Shown here: in pieces, positions 9,676 to 17,671 of the stretch | How positions within the stretch are numbered: the first letter of the stretch is position 1 | How the letters are laid out: every line of letters starts with the position of its first letter | Origin: a virus | IMG/VR virus record: IMGVR_UViG_3300037847_001257 | Coordinates: 1 to 38,148 of that record | Strand: one strand, 5' to 3' | DNA length: 38,148 nt | The notes under the pieces: generated by a model | Database searches by the model: none | What the model saw: only the letters and a program-made list of their open reading frames with translations | Told to the model about the DNA's origin: nothing | Made by a program: the position numbers and the translations under genes

Positions 9676-12057
9676 TTATGTGCCTCCGAATATGCTATCT
9701 ACTGTACTAGATGCATTTTTAAAATTAGTTGACCAGTTTTTTGCAGCATCTCCTTCTGAACTTGCAGCAGCTATCATAGCATTTAATTTTCTATTAGCTG
9801 TATCTGTAGCCCATTTAAAATCATAGTCTGCTTGGTCTCTTAGTTCTTGCCATAAAAATGATAATGCTGATGAAGTTAATCCAAAAGCATTCTGTACATT
9901 TTGTTGATTAACTGCATTTTGTGCTGCAGTATCTGCCATGTTTGATTGTCTTCTCCAATTTATATTAGAGTTAATAATAGCTTGTTCATTAGCAGAGTTC
10001 CATTGTTCTCTGTTAAAATCTAACTGAGCATTAAATTGACTAACTTGATTTAATATTGCAGCGTTAGCTTTATTAATATCTGCAGTTCTGTTAGCACCTC
10101 TAGCTGCTGCTGCATTTCTAGATTGAGCATTAAACTGACTATTAGCATTCATTTGTGTTGCATTAAATTGATTTATATTTGCTTGTAAACTAGCCATAAA
10201 TTGATTAGTTTGATTTTCACTAGCTGCATTAAATTGTCTTGCAGCGTTTTGTGCTGATTGATTAGATAAGATACGCTGTTGTTCTTGTTGTGCTTTTAAA
10301 ACATTTGATTGTTGTTGATTGTTTAAATTAGCCATATCCATTTGTAAAAAAGCTTGAGCATTTTGTATTTGAGCTTTTTGATTAAAATCAGCTTCTGCTA
10401 AATTTGCTTGAGACATTAAAGCAGCATTTTGTATTGCAGCTTGTTGGTCATTACTAGCTTCTGTTAAACCAACAGTTTGTAAAAATTTACTATTAGACAA
10501 TGCTATTTGTTGGTCAGAACTAAATTGAGCCATGTCCATTTGAAAAACATTATTTGCATTTGTTAGTGCTGTTTGTTGTCTTCTTTGTGCATTTGCTTCT
10601 GCTTCTTGTGCCTCTATACTTTTTTGTTGACTTACACTTTGTTGAATAGCTTGTGCATTACTTTGAGCTATCGGCATAGCTGATTGAATAATAGCATTAA
10701 ATAAATTATCTCTACCCACACTAGAAGCACTTAAACCTCTAGCAGCCAACATTTGTTCTACTTGTGTTACAGCAGGTTTAGCCCATGGTGGTATTTCACC
10801 ATTTTCCATACCTTCTAATAATCCATTTAACTGTGTAGATACTAAAGCTTCTTCAGGTAATCCAGCTATAACACCTCTTTCTTTTTCACTAAAATCTGCA
10901 AGTCTAGCTTCTAAAGCTGCTGGGTCATTTCCTATTTCTTGTATATCTGCTTGAGATAAACCAGCTTTAGTTAGTTGTTTTTTAGCTCTAGTTATTCTAG
11001 CTAAACTTGTACCTGCGTTTTGTGCTGCAGTTGCTTTAGCTCCTTCACTAATAGTACCTACTACTCTATCAGTTAAAGCACCTTCTGGTATTTCAACTTC
11101 AGCTCCCTCTATAGGTGCAACTCTATCTACTTGTGCTGCCTGTGCTATAGATTGGTCTGATACTTGTCCTTGTGCTGCATCTACCTGTGCTTGTGTGTCT
11201 ACTGTAGCTGCATCCATTTGTCCAGCTTGAATTTGTGCAGGAGTAGCAGCAGTAGTAGCAGTTGCTTCAGTTACTGTTTCAGGAGCAACTTGGTCTATAG
11301 TAGTAGCTTGTGCAGGAGTAGTAACATCCATCTGAACAGTATCTGCTGTAGTTCCTTCTTGAGAAATTTTTACAGCTTCTGCTTGTGGAAGGTCTGGTAG
11401 TTTACCTGCTGCTATATCTTGTGCAGTTCTTCCTGTTTCTATTACTCTTTGACCTCTTTCAGATTCAAACAAATCTTGTTTTTGTTTATCTGTCATTCCA
11501 GCAAATTCATCTTGTTCTGTAGTAGTATCTGTTGTTGTAGTACCACCTGCTTTTTGTCCTGTGTTTACATATTTAAAACCATTCCATGAATATATAAAAC
11601 CATTATTACCTGTTATTGTAGCTTGACCATTTGGAGGGTCTCTAGGTTCATCTTTTCTACCACCAACATCTCCTCCTCTTCCTCTTCCTCTGCCATCCAT
11701 AGCATTATCTACTGTCATAGATGCTCTGTCCATATTGTCAGCAAAAACCATATTACTTCTGTCAGGTCTTTGTTCTTGATTGACTGGCATTTTTGCAATA
11801 TCTATTTCTTTCATTTCTCCTGATAACACAGGTCTTACCTTATCTACAGGAATTGCAGGTTTAGGCTCATCTTGTCTTTGTATAGACATTTCATCTTCTT
11901 TTTTCATTTTGTTTCTTTGAAACGCTTGTTGAATAGGATTACCTTTTACAACATCGCCAGTTTGATAACCAACTCTTCCACCATTACGCATATCTAATCT
12001 TTTATCAGTAGTATACTTCTGTTTATATTTATTTCTTTTTTTCTTTTGTTTTGCCAT
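9676..12057 (-). CDS. Large Gln/Ala/Asn-rich internal virion protein
   Basis: A 793-residue product. Residues 1-20 are very basic (MAKQKKKRNKYKQKYTTDK), followed by RNGGRVGYQTGDVV. Residues about 165-330 are low-complexity Thr/Ala/Gln (TTTTDTTTEQDEF; ATTATTPAQIQAGQ). Residues about 430-720 are helical with recurring Q-x-N-A and QFNA elements, and the C-terminus is more ordered (WQELRDQADYDFKWATDTAN). The repeating QFNA helical pattern resembles core proteins that line podovirus ejection channels. The start follows GAGG by about 9 bases. Upstream are the frameshifted small gene and the tail-fibre cluster. Channel or core function is inferred. Confidence 0.75.
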   Translation of the reverse strand: MAKQKKKRNKYKQKYTTDKRLDMRNGGRVGYQTGDVVKGNPIQQAFQRNKMKKEDEMSIQRQDEPKPAIPVDKVRPVLSGEMKEIDIAKMPVNQEQRPDRSNMVFADNMDRASMTVDNAMDGRGRGRGGDVGGRKDEPRDPPNGQATITGNNGFIYSWNGFKYVNTGQKAGGTTTTDTTTEQDEFAGMTDKQKQDLFESERGQRVIETGRTAQDIAAGKLPDLPQAEAVKISQEGTTADTVQMDVTTPAQATTIDQVAPETVTEATATTAATPAQIQAGQMDAATVDTQAQVDAAQGQVSDQSIAQAAQVDRVAPIEGAEVEIPEGALTDRVVGTISEGAKATAAQNAGTSLARITRAKKQLTKAGLSQADIQEIGNDPAALEARLADFSEKERGVIAGLPEEALVSTQLNGLLEGMENGEIPPWAKPAVTQVEQMLAARGLSASSVGRDNLFNAIIQSAMPIAQSNAQAIQQSVSQQKSIEAQEAEANAQRRQQTALTNANNVFQMDMAQFSSDQQIALSNSKFLQTVGLTEASNDQQAAIQNAALMSQANLAEADFNQKAQIQNAQAFLQMDMANLNNQQQSNVLKAQQEQQRILSNQSAQNAARQFNAASENQTNQFMASLQANINQFNATQMNANSQFNAQSRNAAAARGANRTADINKANAAILNQVSQFNAQLDFNREQWNSANEQAIINSNINWRRQSNMADTAAQNAVNQQNVQNAFGLTSSALSFLWQELRDQADYDFKWATDTANRKLNAMIAAASSEGDAAKNWSTNFKNASSTVDSIFGGT

Positions 12058-12058
12058 T

Positions 12059-12127
12059 TTACTTTACCTCAAAGAGTTTGTCAACCTTTTCATGTAATTT
12101 TTCTAATCTATCCATAAGGACATTCAT
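12059..12127 (-). CDS. 22-codon frame: displaced C-terminal coiled coil of the 12124-12300 gene
   Basis: ATG at 12127 overlaps the TGA of the preceding small gene in an ATGA junction, and 22 codons read MNVLMDRLEKLHEKVDKLFE followed by VK. It is a clear amphipathic coiled coil. Inserting a single A into the AAA run just before the upstream stop makes the two frames one protein joined as ...QEVKDDMNVLMDRLEK..., so this is most likely the displaced C-terminus of one original gene. It might still be translated by coupled re-initiation. Whether the deletion is genuine, a programmed shift site or an assembly error cannot be told from the sequence. Confidence 0.45.
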   Translation of the reverse strand: MNVLMDRLEKLHEKVDKLFEVK

Positions 12128-12300
12128 ATCATCTTTACTTCTTGTTTGGTAACATAATCTTTTGCAATCTCTTCACGAGTCTTATTCAAAAGTATGTCTA
12201 TTCTTTTTGCTTCTGCTTCGTTTTTACGAATACCATAAAGCACCGGAGCTAACACCAAAGTTATAAAGATGTTCCAAAATAAATAAGGTGTTAATTCCAT
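12124..12300 (-). CDS. Small membrane-anchored coiled-coil protein, apparently frameshifted at its 3' end
   Basis: Fifty-eight codons from ATG at 12300. Residues 5-23 form a hydrophobic segment (PYLFWNIFITLVLAPVLYG), then a charged helical region (RKNEAEAKRIDILLNKTREE). The layout is one membrane anchor plus coil, as in the protein at 293-580. The frame ends at TGA in AAAGATGATATGA; a one-base longer A run would read through into the next 22 codons and give a product of about 81 residues. Location between tail fibre and core proteins suits a lysis or tail-associated membrane protein. No family is assigned. Confidence 0.65.
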   Translation of the reverse strand: MELTPYLFWNIFITLVLAPVLYGIRKNEAEAKRIDILLNKTREEIAKDYVTKQEVKMI

Positions 12301-12306
12301 ATCTTA

Positions 12307-12576
12307 TTAATTTGCAGCGATGTAAGCTTTACCATCTGTAATAGCTTTTGTATAAGATGATTTATCATCTGAAGAGCCTTTTACATCTGGAGTTTTATCA
12401 TCACTATCAACAGGTGCATATTCTAAAATAACTTCTAAATGGTCTACATTTCTTTGAACCATTTCGTTTACTTCAGCCTGTGTCATTCCTTCAACATCCC
12501 AACTTCCAGCTTTAACACCATTAATTAATGTTACGCTATCTGTTGCTGCTGTTAGTACTTCTGATACTGTTGCCAT
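12307..12576 (-). CDS. Small conserved-type phage protein after the tail fibre
   Basis: An 89-residue acidic product (MATVSEVLTAATDSVTLING; ends SSYTKAITDGKAYIAAN). The central part (GMTQAEVNEMVQRNVDHLEV) is helical. The start follows the tail-fibre stop by one base, with GGAG just upstream, so it is in the same transcript and probably made in step with the fibre. Small proteins in this position in marine phages are often fibre-associated. I cannot assign a family; a chaperone or accessory role for the fibre is a guess from position. Confidence 0.7.
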   Translation of the reverse strand: MATVSEVLTAATDSVTLINGVKAGSWDVEGMTQAEVNEMVQRNVDHLEVILEYAPVDSDDKTPDVKGSSDDKSSYTKAITDGKAYIAAN

Positions 12577-12577
12577 A

Positions 12578-15500
12578 TTATTCTCCTTTTAAGTTTTTAA
12601 TTTCAGCCATGAGTTCATCATAACCATCCATATCTTTTAAACCTTTTGGTTTGTGGGAATTCTTTTTAAGTTCTTCTACTTGTGTAGAAAGTTCTTTTAC
12701 TGCATTTACTAGATACCATGTCATGTTATCTGGGTTTACAGTTTTTACTCCTGTTGACTGTGTTTCAACCATATCAGGTAAAATTGTTTCTATTTCTTGT
12801 GCTATAACACCAAGTTGTATTCCTTCTTTATCGATAGCAGCATGACTTGGAACTTCTGTTATTTCATCTTCAGTTCTATATTCAAAGTTTTTAACTTGTA
12901 TTTGATTTATAGCATCAAGACCCATGTTGTTATCTTCTATATTCTTTTTAATTCTTTCATCAGATGTTGTTGACCAAGATGATGAATTATTACCTTGATA
13001 TACTCCACTTGTTACAGTTATAAAACCTGTATTATCGCCTTTACCAGTATTTGTAGAATTTCCTGTACCAATTACTAATTCACCATCAACATCAGATGCA
13101 CTTGCTGCTGATAAATAACCTATGTAAACATTAAATTCACCAGTAGTTAAATTATTTCCGGGAATAGAAGGTCCAACACAAGTATTGTATCTACCAGTAG
13201 TTATAGCAGGACCTGCATTAGAACCAAAAAGAGCATTATGTGTACCAGTTGTAACAGCAGAACCAGTACTATAGCCAACCATAGTATTACTTGTAGCACT
13301 TGTAATAGCATCACCAGTTAAATTTCCTATAGTAATATTGTAGCTTCCAGTAGTTTGTGTAAAACCTGCTCTATACCCTATACCCGTATTATGAATACCA
13401 GTAGTACATTTTTCTAAAGCCTCATAACCCATAGCTGTATTAGAATCACCAGTAGTACAGTCTGTTAATGTTCCATAACCATAAGCAGTATTACCACCAC
13501 CAGTTGTTATTGCATCACCTGATATATACCCTGTTAAAGTACAACCAGTTGCTGTTGTTATAGCTGCTCCTGTATTATAACCAATAGCTACATTTCCAGA
13601 ATTATCTCCAGCATTTTGAGTTAATAAAGCATTTCTACCTATAGCAACACAATAACTTCCTGTATCATCAGTATTTAGAGCATTAATACCTATAGCAACA
13701 TTACTACCACCAGTTGTATTTGCTCTTAAAGTATGTTTACCTATTGCTGTGTTTTCATTACCTGTATTGTTTTCTAACGATTCAACACCTATAGCAACAT
13801 TACCTGCTCCTGATAAAGTATCTAGTAAAGCTGCTCTACCTATAGCAACATTATCAGTACCAGTTGTTAATTTACCCATAGCTTCATAACCAACAGCAGT
13901 ATTGTTAGAACCTGTAGTAATTGCATCTCCACACTCTGCACCTATTGCTGTGTTCTGCGCCCCTGTGGTGCTTGACCTTAATGCTTTAGAACCAAGTCCT
14001 GTATTGTTACTAGCTGTAGTGGCTGCTTGAAGTGATGCATAACCAACACCTACATTATCTTGACCAGTTGTATTAGCTGATAAAACATCTCTACCTATAG
14101 CAACATTTTGGTCTCCTTCTGTATTTGCATCAAGAGAAGTAGAACCTACTGCTACATTATTTGTTCCTGTAGTATTAGATTCCATAGAACTTCTACCTAT
14201 AGCTACATTATTACTTGCTGTTGTATTTGAATCTAATGCTCTTCTACCTAGAGCAACATTATAATCACCTGTTGTATTTGTATCTAATGCTCTATAACCC
14301 ATAGCAACATTGTAAGAACCTGTAGTAATTGATAATCCAGCATCTGCTCCTATTGCTGTATTTTCAGAACCTGTTGTATTTGCTCCTAAAGAACGATAGC
14401 CAACTGTTGTATTATAACTAGCAGTAGTATTAGCATCTAAAGCATTAGCTCCAACTGCTGTGTTGTATTGCCCTTCTGTATTAGCATCCATAGCAGCATA
14501 ACCAATAGCTGTGTTTCTTTCTGCTGTTGTGTTTGTGTCTAGTGCATAAGTTCCTACTGCTACATTTAAAGCACCAGTAGTATTGTCATTTAAAGCATCT
14601 GAACCTATAGCAATATTAGCGTTGGCTGTAGTATTTGCTTGTAATGCTTGGTGTCCTACAGCTGTATTGAAACTTCCTGTGCTGTTAGCACTTAAAGAAT
14701 TAGACCCTATACCAACATTTTGTTGACCTGTTGTATTAGCATCTAAAGCTAGTGTTCCAAAAGCATTATTATGAGAACCTGTTGTATTACTTAATAAAGC
14801 ATTATATCCAACAGCATTATTATTTGAAGCAGTTGTATTAGCATTAAGTGCTTGTGAACCACACGCAACATTAAATTGACCAGTTGTTGTTGCTTCTAAC
14901 GCAGTAAAACCTACTGCTGTATTATGGTTAGATGCATCATTATTTTGTGCAGATAAAGCAAAATAACCTAGAGCTGTTGACCTAGTTCCTGTATCTTCTG
15001 CATCAAGAGCATTATATCCAACAGCTACATTATAATCACCAGTTGTTAGAGCAGCACCTGCATTTGAGCCTATAACAACATTTCTTTGACTTCCACTTGC
15101 TAATGCAGCACCAGCACCATCACCTAATCTTACATTGTTACTACCTGCTGTGCTTGTAATAATTTGACCAACAAAAGTAGCATTACCACCTTCTGACATA
15201 TCAAGGGTTAAAGCTGTTACTTCAGAACCGCCATCATCTCCAATAATTTTAAAATCTGCATCTTGTGTATTTACTTTTACTTGATAAGTTCCAGAAACAT
15301 TAGACCATGTAGCAATAGTTGTTCCATCATCTTTATATCTCCAGTCTCCACCACCTGCATCTAATGCAATATCAGCAGCAGAATCTATAGTAAAGTCTGC
15401 ACCACTTGTTATATCTAACGCACCACTATCAGAAATAGTAGAACCATTTATAGTAATATCATCTACTGTAAGTGTTGAAAGAGTACCAAGACTTGTAATA

Positions 15501-16042
15501 TTTGTTTGTGCTGCTGTTGATAAAGTTCCAGCTATACTACCTGTAACTGTTAAATCCCCTCCAATAGAAGCATCATCTGTAACTGTTAAATCATCTTCAA
15601 CTTTTAAATCTACTACATTAAGACTAGCAAAAGCATCCACTATTGCTGCACCTGAACCTGCACCATCAGAATAAACTGCTTTTACATCACCAGCAGGTAT
15701 AGTTACATTAGCACCACTACCTTGCGATATAATTATGTTTTGTGAACCTGATGTTCCGTTTTCTATAAACCAAAGCTTTGATACTGTATTTGGTCCAATA
15801 GTAATAGTACAAGCTGAATCTAAAGTACCTGTATATTTTAAATAAATAGATCTACCTGGATCAGTAGATCCATCAGCTATCGTGGTTGTATGAGTATCGG
15901 CGTTAGTAGTTATCGCCTCTGTACCGTAGCTAAAAGCTTCAGCTATCAATTCTAAATTTGTGTTTGTACTAGTCCCCCAAGTTCCTGCTTCGTCACCTGT
16001 GGCTATTTCTTTTAATCTTAAATCATTTACGTATGTTGCCAT
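12578..16042 (-). CDS. Tail fibre with 17-residue tandem repeats and S74 self-cleaving chaperone
   Basis: An 1154-residue product. Residues 1-190 form the virion-proximal part (MATYVNDLRLKEIATGDEAG, then beta-rich sequence including DLKVEDDLTVTDDASIGGDL). Residues 303-987 hold about 40 tandem units of 17 residues with consensus NtAiGynALdaNTTGsy, likely stacked beta-turn layers of a trimeric shaft. Residues from about 1023 on are an S74 intramolecular chaperone: TTSDERIKKNIEDN carries the Ser-Asp at which this family cleaves itself, and QLGVIAQEIETILPDMVE is the usual core motif, followed by a coil (VKELSTQVEELKK). The fibre trimerises, the chaperone is cut off, and the shaft binds the host surface. 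The strand composition changes sharply near 15849, within codons 58-65. Confidence 0.92.
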   Translation of the reverse strand: MATYVNDLRLKEIATGDEAGTWGTSTNTNLELIAEAFSYGTEAITTNADTHTTTIADGSTDPGRSIYLKYTGTLDSACTITIGPNTVSKLWFIENGTSGSQNIIISQGSGANVTIPAGDVKAVYSDGAGSGAAIVDAFASLNVVDLKVEDDLTVTDDASIGGDLTVTGSIAGTLSTAAQTNITSLGTLSTLTVDDITINGSTISDSGALDITSGADFTIDSAADIALDAGGGDWRYKDDGTTIATWSNVSGTYQVKVNTQDADFKIIGDDGGSEVTALTLDMSEGGNATFVGQIITSTAGSNNVRLGDGAGAALASGSQRNVVIGSNAGAALTTGDYNVAVGYNALDAEDTGTRSTALGYFALSAQNNDASNHNTAVGFTALEATTTGQFNVACGSQALNANTTASNNNAVGYNALLSNTTGSHNNAFGTLALDANTTGQQNVGIGSNSLSANSTGSFNTAVGHQALQANTTANANIAIGSDALNDNTTGALNVAVGTYALDTNTTAERNTAIGYAAMDANTEGQYNTAVGANALDANTTASYNTTVGYRSLGANTTGSENTAIGADAGLSITTGSYNVAMGYRALDTNTTGDYNVALGRRALDSNTTASNNVAIGRSSMESNTTGTNNVAVGSTSLDANTEGDQNVAIGRDVLSANTTGQDNVGVGYASLQAATTASNNTGLGSKALRSSTTGAQNTAIGAECGDAITTGSNNTAVGYEAMGKLTTGTDNVAIGRAALLDTLSGAGNVAIGVESLENNTGNENTAIGKHTLRANTTGGSNVAIGINALNTDDTGSYCVAIGRNALLTQNAGDNSGNVAIGYNTGAAITTATGCTLTGYISGDAITTGGGNTAYGYGTLTDCTTGDSNTAMGYEALEKCTTGIHNTGIGYRAGFTQTTGSYNITIGNLTGDAITSATSNTMVGYSTGSAVTTGTHNALFGSNAGPAITTGRYNTCVGPSIPGNNLTTGEFNVYIGYLSAASASDVDGELVIGTGNSTNTGKGDNTGFITVTSGVYQGNNSSSWSTTSDERIKKNIEDNNMGLDAINQIQVKNFEYRTEDEITEVPSHAAIDKEGIQLGVIAQEIETILPDMVETQSTGVKTVNPDNMTWYLVNAVKELSTQVEELKKNSHKPKGLKDMDGYDELMAEIKNLKGE
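13082..15136 (-). repeat. About 40 tandem 51-bp units encoding 17-residue fibre repeats
   Basis: The units read N-[TV]-A-[IV]-G-x2-A-L-x2-N-T-T-G-x2 with few length exceptions (one of 16, one of 18, a few of 19 residues). DNA copies have diverged strongly while the Asn, Gly and Thr-Thr-Gly positions stay, which shows selection on the protein rather than recent duplication. Cys appears at the first position in two units (CVAIG and CTLTG). Confidence 0.93.
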
Positions 16043-16049
16043 AATTCAC

Positions 16050-16949
16050 CTATGCTGCTTCTTCCTCCCAATTAGTAGTTTGACTATCGTCAACCTCACT
16101 CCAGTTAGGTGTCTGACTATCGTCAACACCACTCCAGTTAGGAGTTTGACTATCGTCAACTAAGCCCCAAACTGTTACGTTTGGTATTCCTGCTGTTATT
16201 ACCAACCCTTCTAGAATAACAACACTCTTACCAATTATACCTATTTCTCCGAGAGAAGAAACTCCTTCTACTCCAGATATAGAAACTACGTTCTGAGTTC
16301 TAGTAGTAACACTACCTAAACCAGATGTCATAGTAGACAAACTTGGTGACACATTAGCGTCTGCTACGGTGGTTAATGTACCTAAGCTACCTGTACCAGA
16401 TAAACCTGTTGTGAGTATAACACTACAATCACCAGATATACTAACAGAAACATTACCTAATGTAGCTGATACTGCAGGACAACCTACGTTAGCTGTACCT
16501 TTAGCTATTATAGTACCTAAAGCGGTAGTACCCTCTTGACCGCTAGGCGTAACGTTAGCCTCAGCTACCGTACTTACACTACCTAAAGCTGAGGTAGAAC
16601 TTACACCAGTTAATGAAAAATTAGCGTCACCGCTTATAGCGGGTGTTCCCAAAGCTGATGTACCCGCTTGACCGCTAGGTATTACATTAGCTTCACCTAC
16701 CGTTGAAACTGAACCTAAGGCTGAAGTAGAAGATAAACCAGTAATGGTAACTTCAGCTTTAGCTATGATTGTGGGAGTGCCTAAGGCACTAGTAGAACTT
16801 AAACCTGATAAAGTAAGATTAGCTTCACCTACTACACTTACTGAGCCTACGGCTGATGTTGCACTTAAACCAGTTAAGGTTACGGGTAGTTCACTACTCC
16901 ACGCACCTTCCCCCCAAGTGCCTCGACCCCAGCCGTTTATTATAGCCAT
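16050..16949 (-). CDS. Appendage/tail structural protein built of 22-residue repeats
   Basis: A 299-residue product. The opening MAIINGWGRGTWGEGAWSSE is a motif I associate with structural proteins of cyanophages and pelagiphages. Residues 22 to about 255 are around eleven units of 22 residues (VTLTGLSATSAVGSVSVVGE is the start of one), alternating between an ALGSVSTVGEAN type and an ALGTPxI type. The C-terminus has three 11-residue units VDDSQTPNWSG/E before EEEAA. Ala/Ser/Thr/Val/Gly richness and the absence of Lys over most of the length fit a beta-solenoid fibre. The gene ends 7 bases before the fibre start, so a receptor-binding or whisker-like role is likely. Confidence 0.78.
   Translation of the reverse strand: MAIINGWGRGTWGEGAWSSELPVTLTGLSATSAVGSVSVVGEANLTLSGLSSTSALGTPTIIAKAEVTITGLSSTSALGSVSTVGEANVIPSGQAGTSALGTPAISGDANFSLTGVSSTSALGSVSTVAEANVTPSGQEGTTALGTIIAKGTANVGCPAVSATLGNVSVSISGDCSVILTTGLSGTGSLGTLTTVADANVSPSLSTMTSGLGSVTTRTQNVVSISGVEGVSSLGEIGIIGKSVVILEGLVITAGIPNVTVWGLVDDSQTPNWSGVDDSQTPNWSEVDDSQTTNWEEEAA
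16064..16162 (-). repeat. Three tandem 33-bp units (VDDSQTPNWS repeats)
   Basis: The word GACTATCGTCAAC recurs every 33 bases at the 3' end of the appendage gene and encodes VDDSQTPNWSG, VDDSQTPNWSE and VDDSQTTNWEE on the minus strand. High DNA identity between the units indicates recent tandem duplication, and the number of units may vary between relatives. Confidence 0.88.
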
Positions 16950-16952
16950 AAT

Positions 16953-17381
16953 TTAGGCTATACGTATAATCGCCGTGCTTGCTGCTGCTGCGGGGAACTG
17001 TATAGTAAAGTCACCAGCTGTTGAAGTTTTATCTCCACCAAAATCGATAGAAGCTACTGCTTTATTACTTTGTGAGCTGTTGTAAATTAAACAACCTCTA
17101 GCAGTAATGGTAGCTGTACCAAAAGTTAAATCACTAAAATCTGTAAAACCTGTAGTACCACTTGATGTAGGTGTCACTGCTGTTAAATTAGCACCGCCTG
17201 CAGTATAGTTAGTACCTGTAGCTTGACCTGTTGTAACGTAAGCTGTTGTGGTAGCACCTAATGTAGCTGAGCTAGTGTATAATGCTAATTTAAAAGTATG
17301 ACCAGAACTGGCAGTAAAGTTGTGTGTAGCTGTCAGCAGTTCCTTTTTAAAACTAGTTACTAATGTTGATGATATCGCCAT
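16953..17381 (-). CDS. Virion structural protein of a marine-phage type
   Basis: A 142-residue Thr/Ala/Gly/Ser-rich product with beta character: MAISSTLVTSFKKELLTATH, then FTASSGHTFKLALYTSSATL, and a C-terminal FTIQFPAAAASTAIIRIA. I recall closely similar sequences in cyanophage and pelagiphage structural gene clusters, with the LYTSSATL, LIYNSS and DFGGDKTS elements. It lies 3 bases upstream of the appendage protein and overlaps the previous gene by one base. It is probably a minor capsid, decoration or tail-tip protein; which of these is not resolvable from sequence. Confidence 0.75.
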   Translation of the reverse strand: MAISSTLVTSFKKELLTATHNFTASSGHTFKLALYTSSATLGATTTAYVTTGQATGTNYTAGGANLTAVTPTSSGTTGFTDFSDLTFGTATITARGCLIYNSSQSNKAVASIDFGGDKTSTAGDFTIQFPAAAASTAIIRIA

Positions 17382-17671
17382 TATTTAATCTCCTTTAAAA
17401 TATTAGCTAAATCTTTATTACCTTGTTTAATCAATGAGTTACTTATAGTACAATGTTCACTCTTGATCGCCTGTTTAATATGATATAGTATTGTTTCATA
17501 AATAGCAAGTTTATAAGCCTCAGCTTGTTGCCTGATGTGTGGTGCTGCATTTTCTGATATACCACATATTCTAGCTGTAGCTCTTTCTGCCCAGTATTCA
17601 GGTGAGTGCCCTTTATTAGTTTCAGTGGCTACTGTTATTAAACCTAAACCACTTTCTGAATTATCTAACAT
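17381..17671 (-). CDS. Small helical phage protein of unknown role
   Basis: A 96-residue product, mostly helical (SPEYWAERATARICGISENA; YKLAIYETILYHIKQAIKSE), with two Cys that do not form a metal site. It overlaps both neighbours by one base, so translation is coupled to the Rossmann-like enzyme upstream and the structural protein downstream. I recognise the SPEYWAERAT style from marine phages but no function is attached to it. It may be a chaperone or a small virion component. Confidence 0.72.
   Translation of the reverse strand: MLDNSESGLGLITVATETNKGHSPEYWAERATARICGISENAAPHIRQQAEAYKLAIYETILYHIKQAIKSEHCTISNSLIKQGNKDLANILKEIK

Noticed and set aside
11164-11823. Plus-strand open frames opposite the Gln/Ala-rich core protein
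   Set aside because: Ser/Cys-rich shadows of the low-complexity coding strand.
13082-15136. DNA satellite or CRISPR from the 51-bp periodicity
   Set aside because: The period is explained by in-frame 17-residue protein repeats with strongly diverged DNA.
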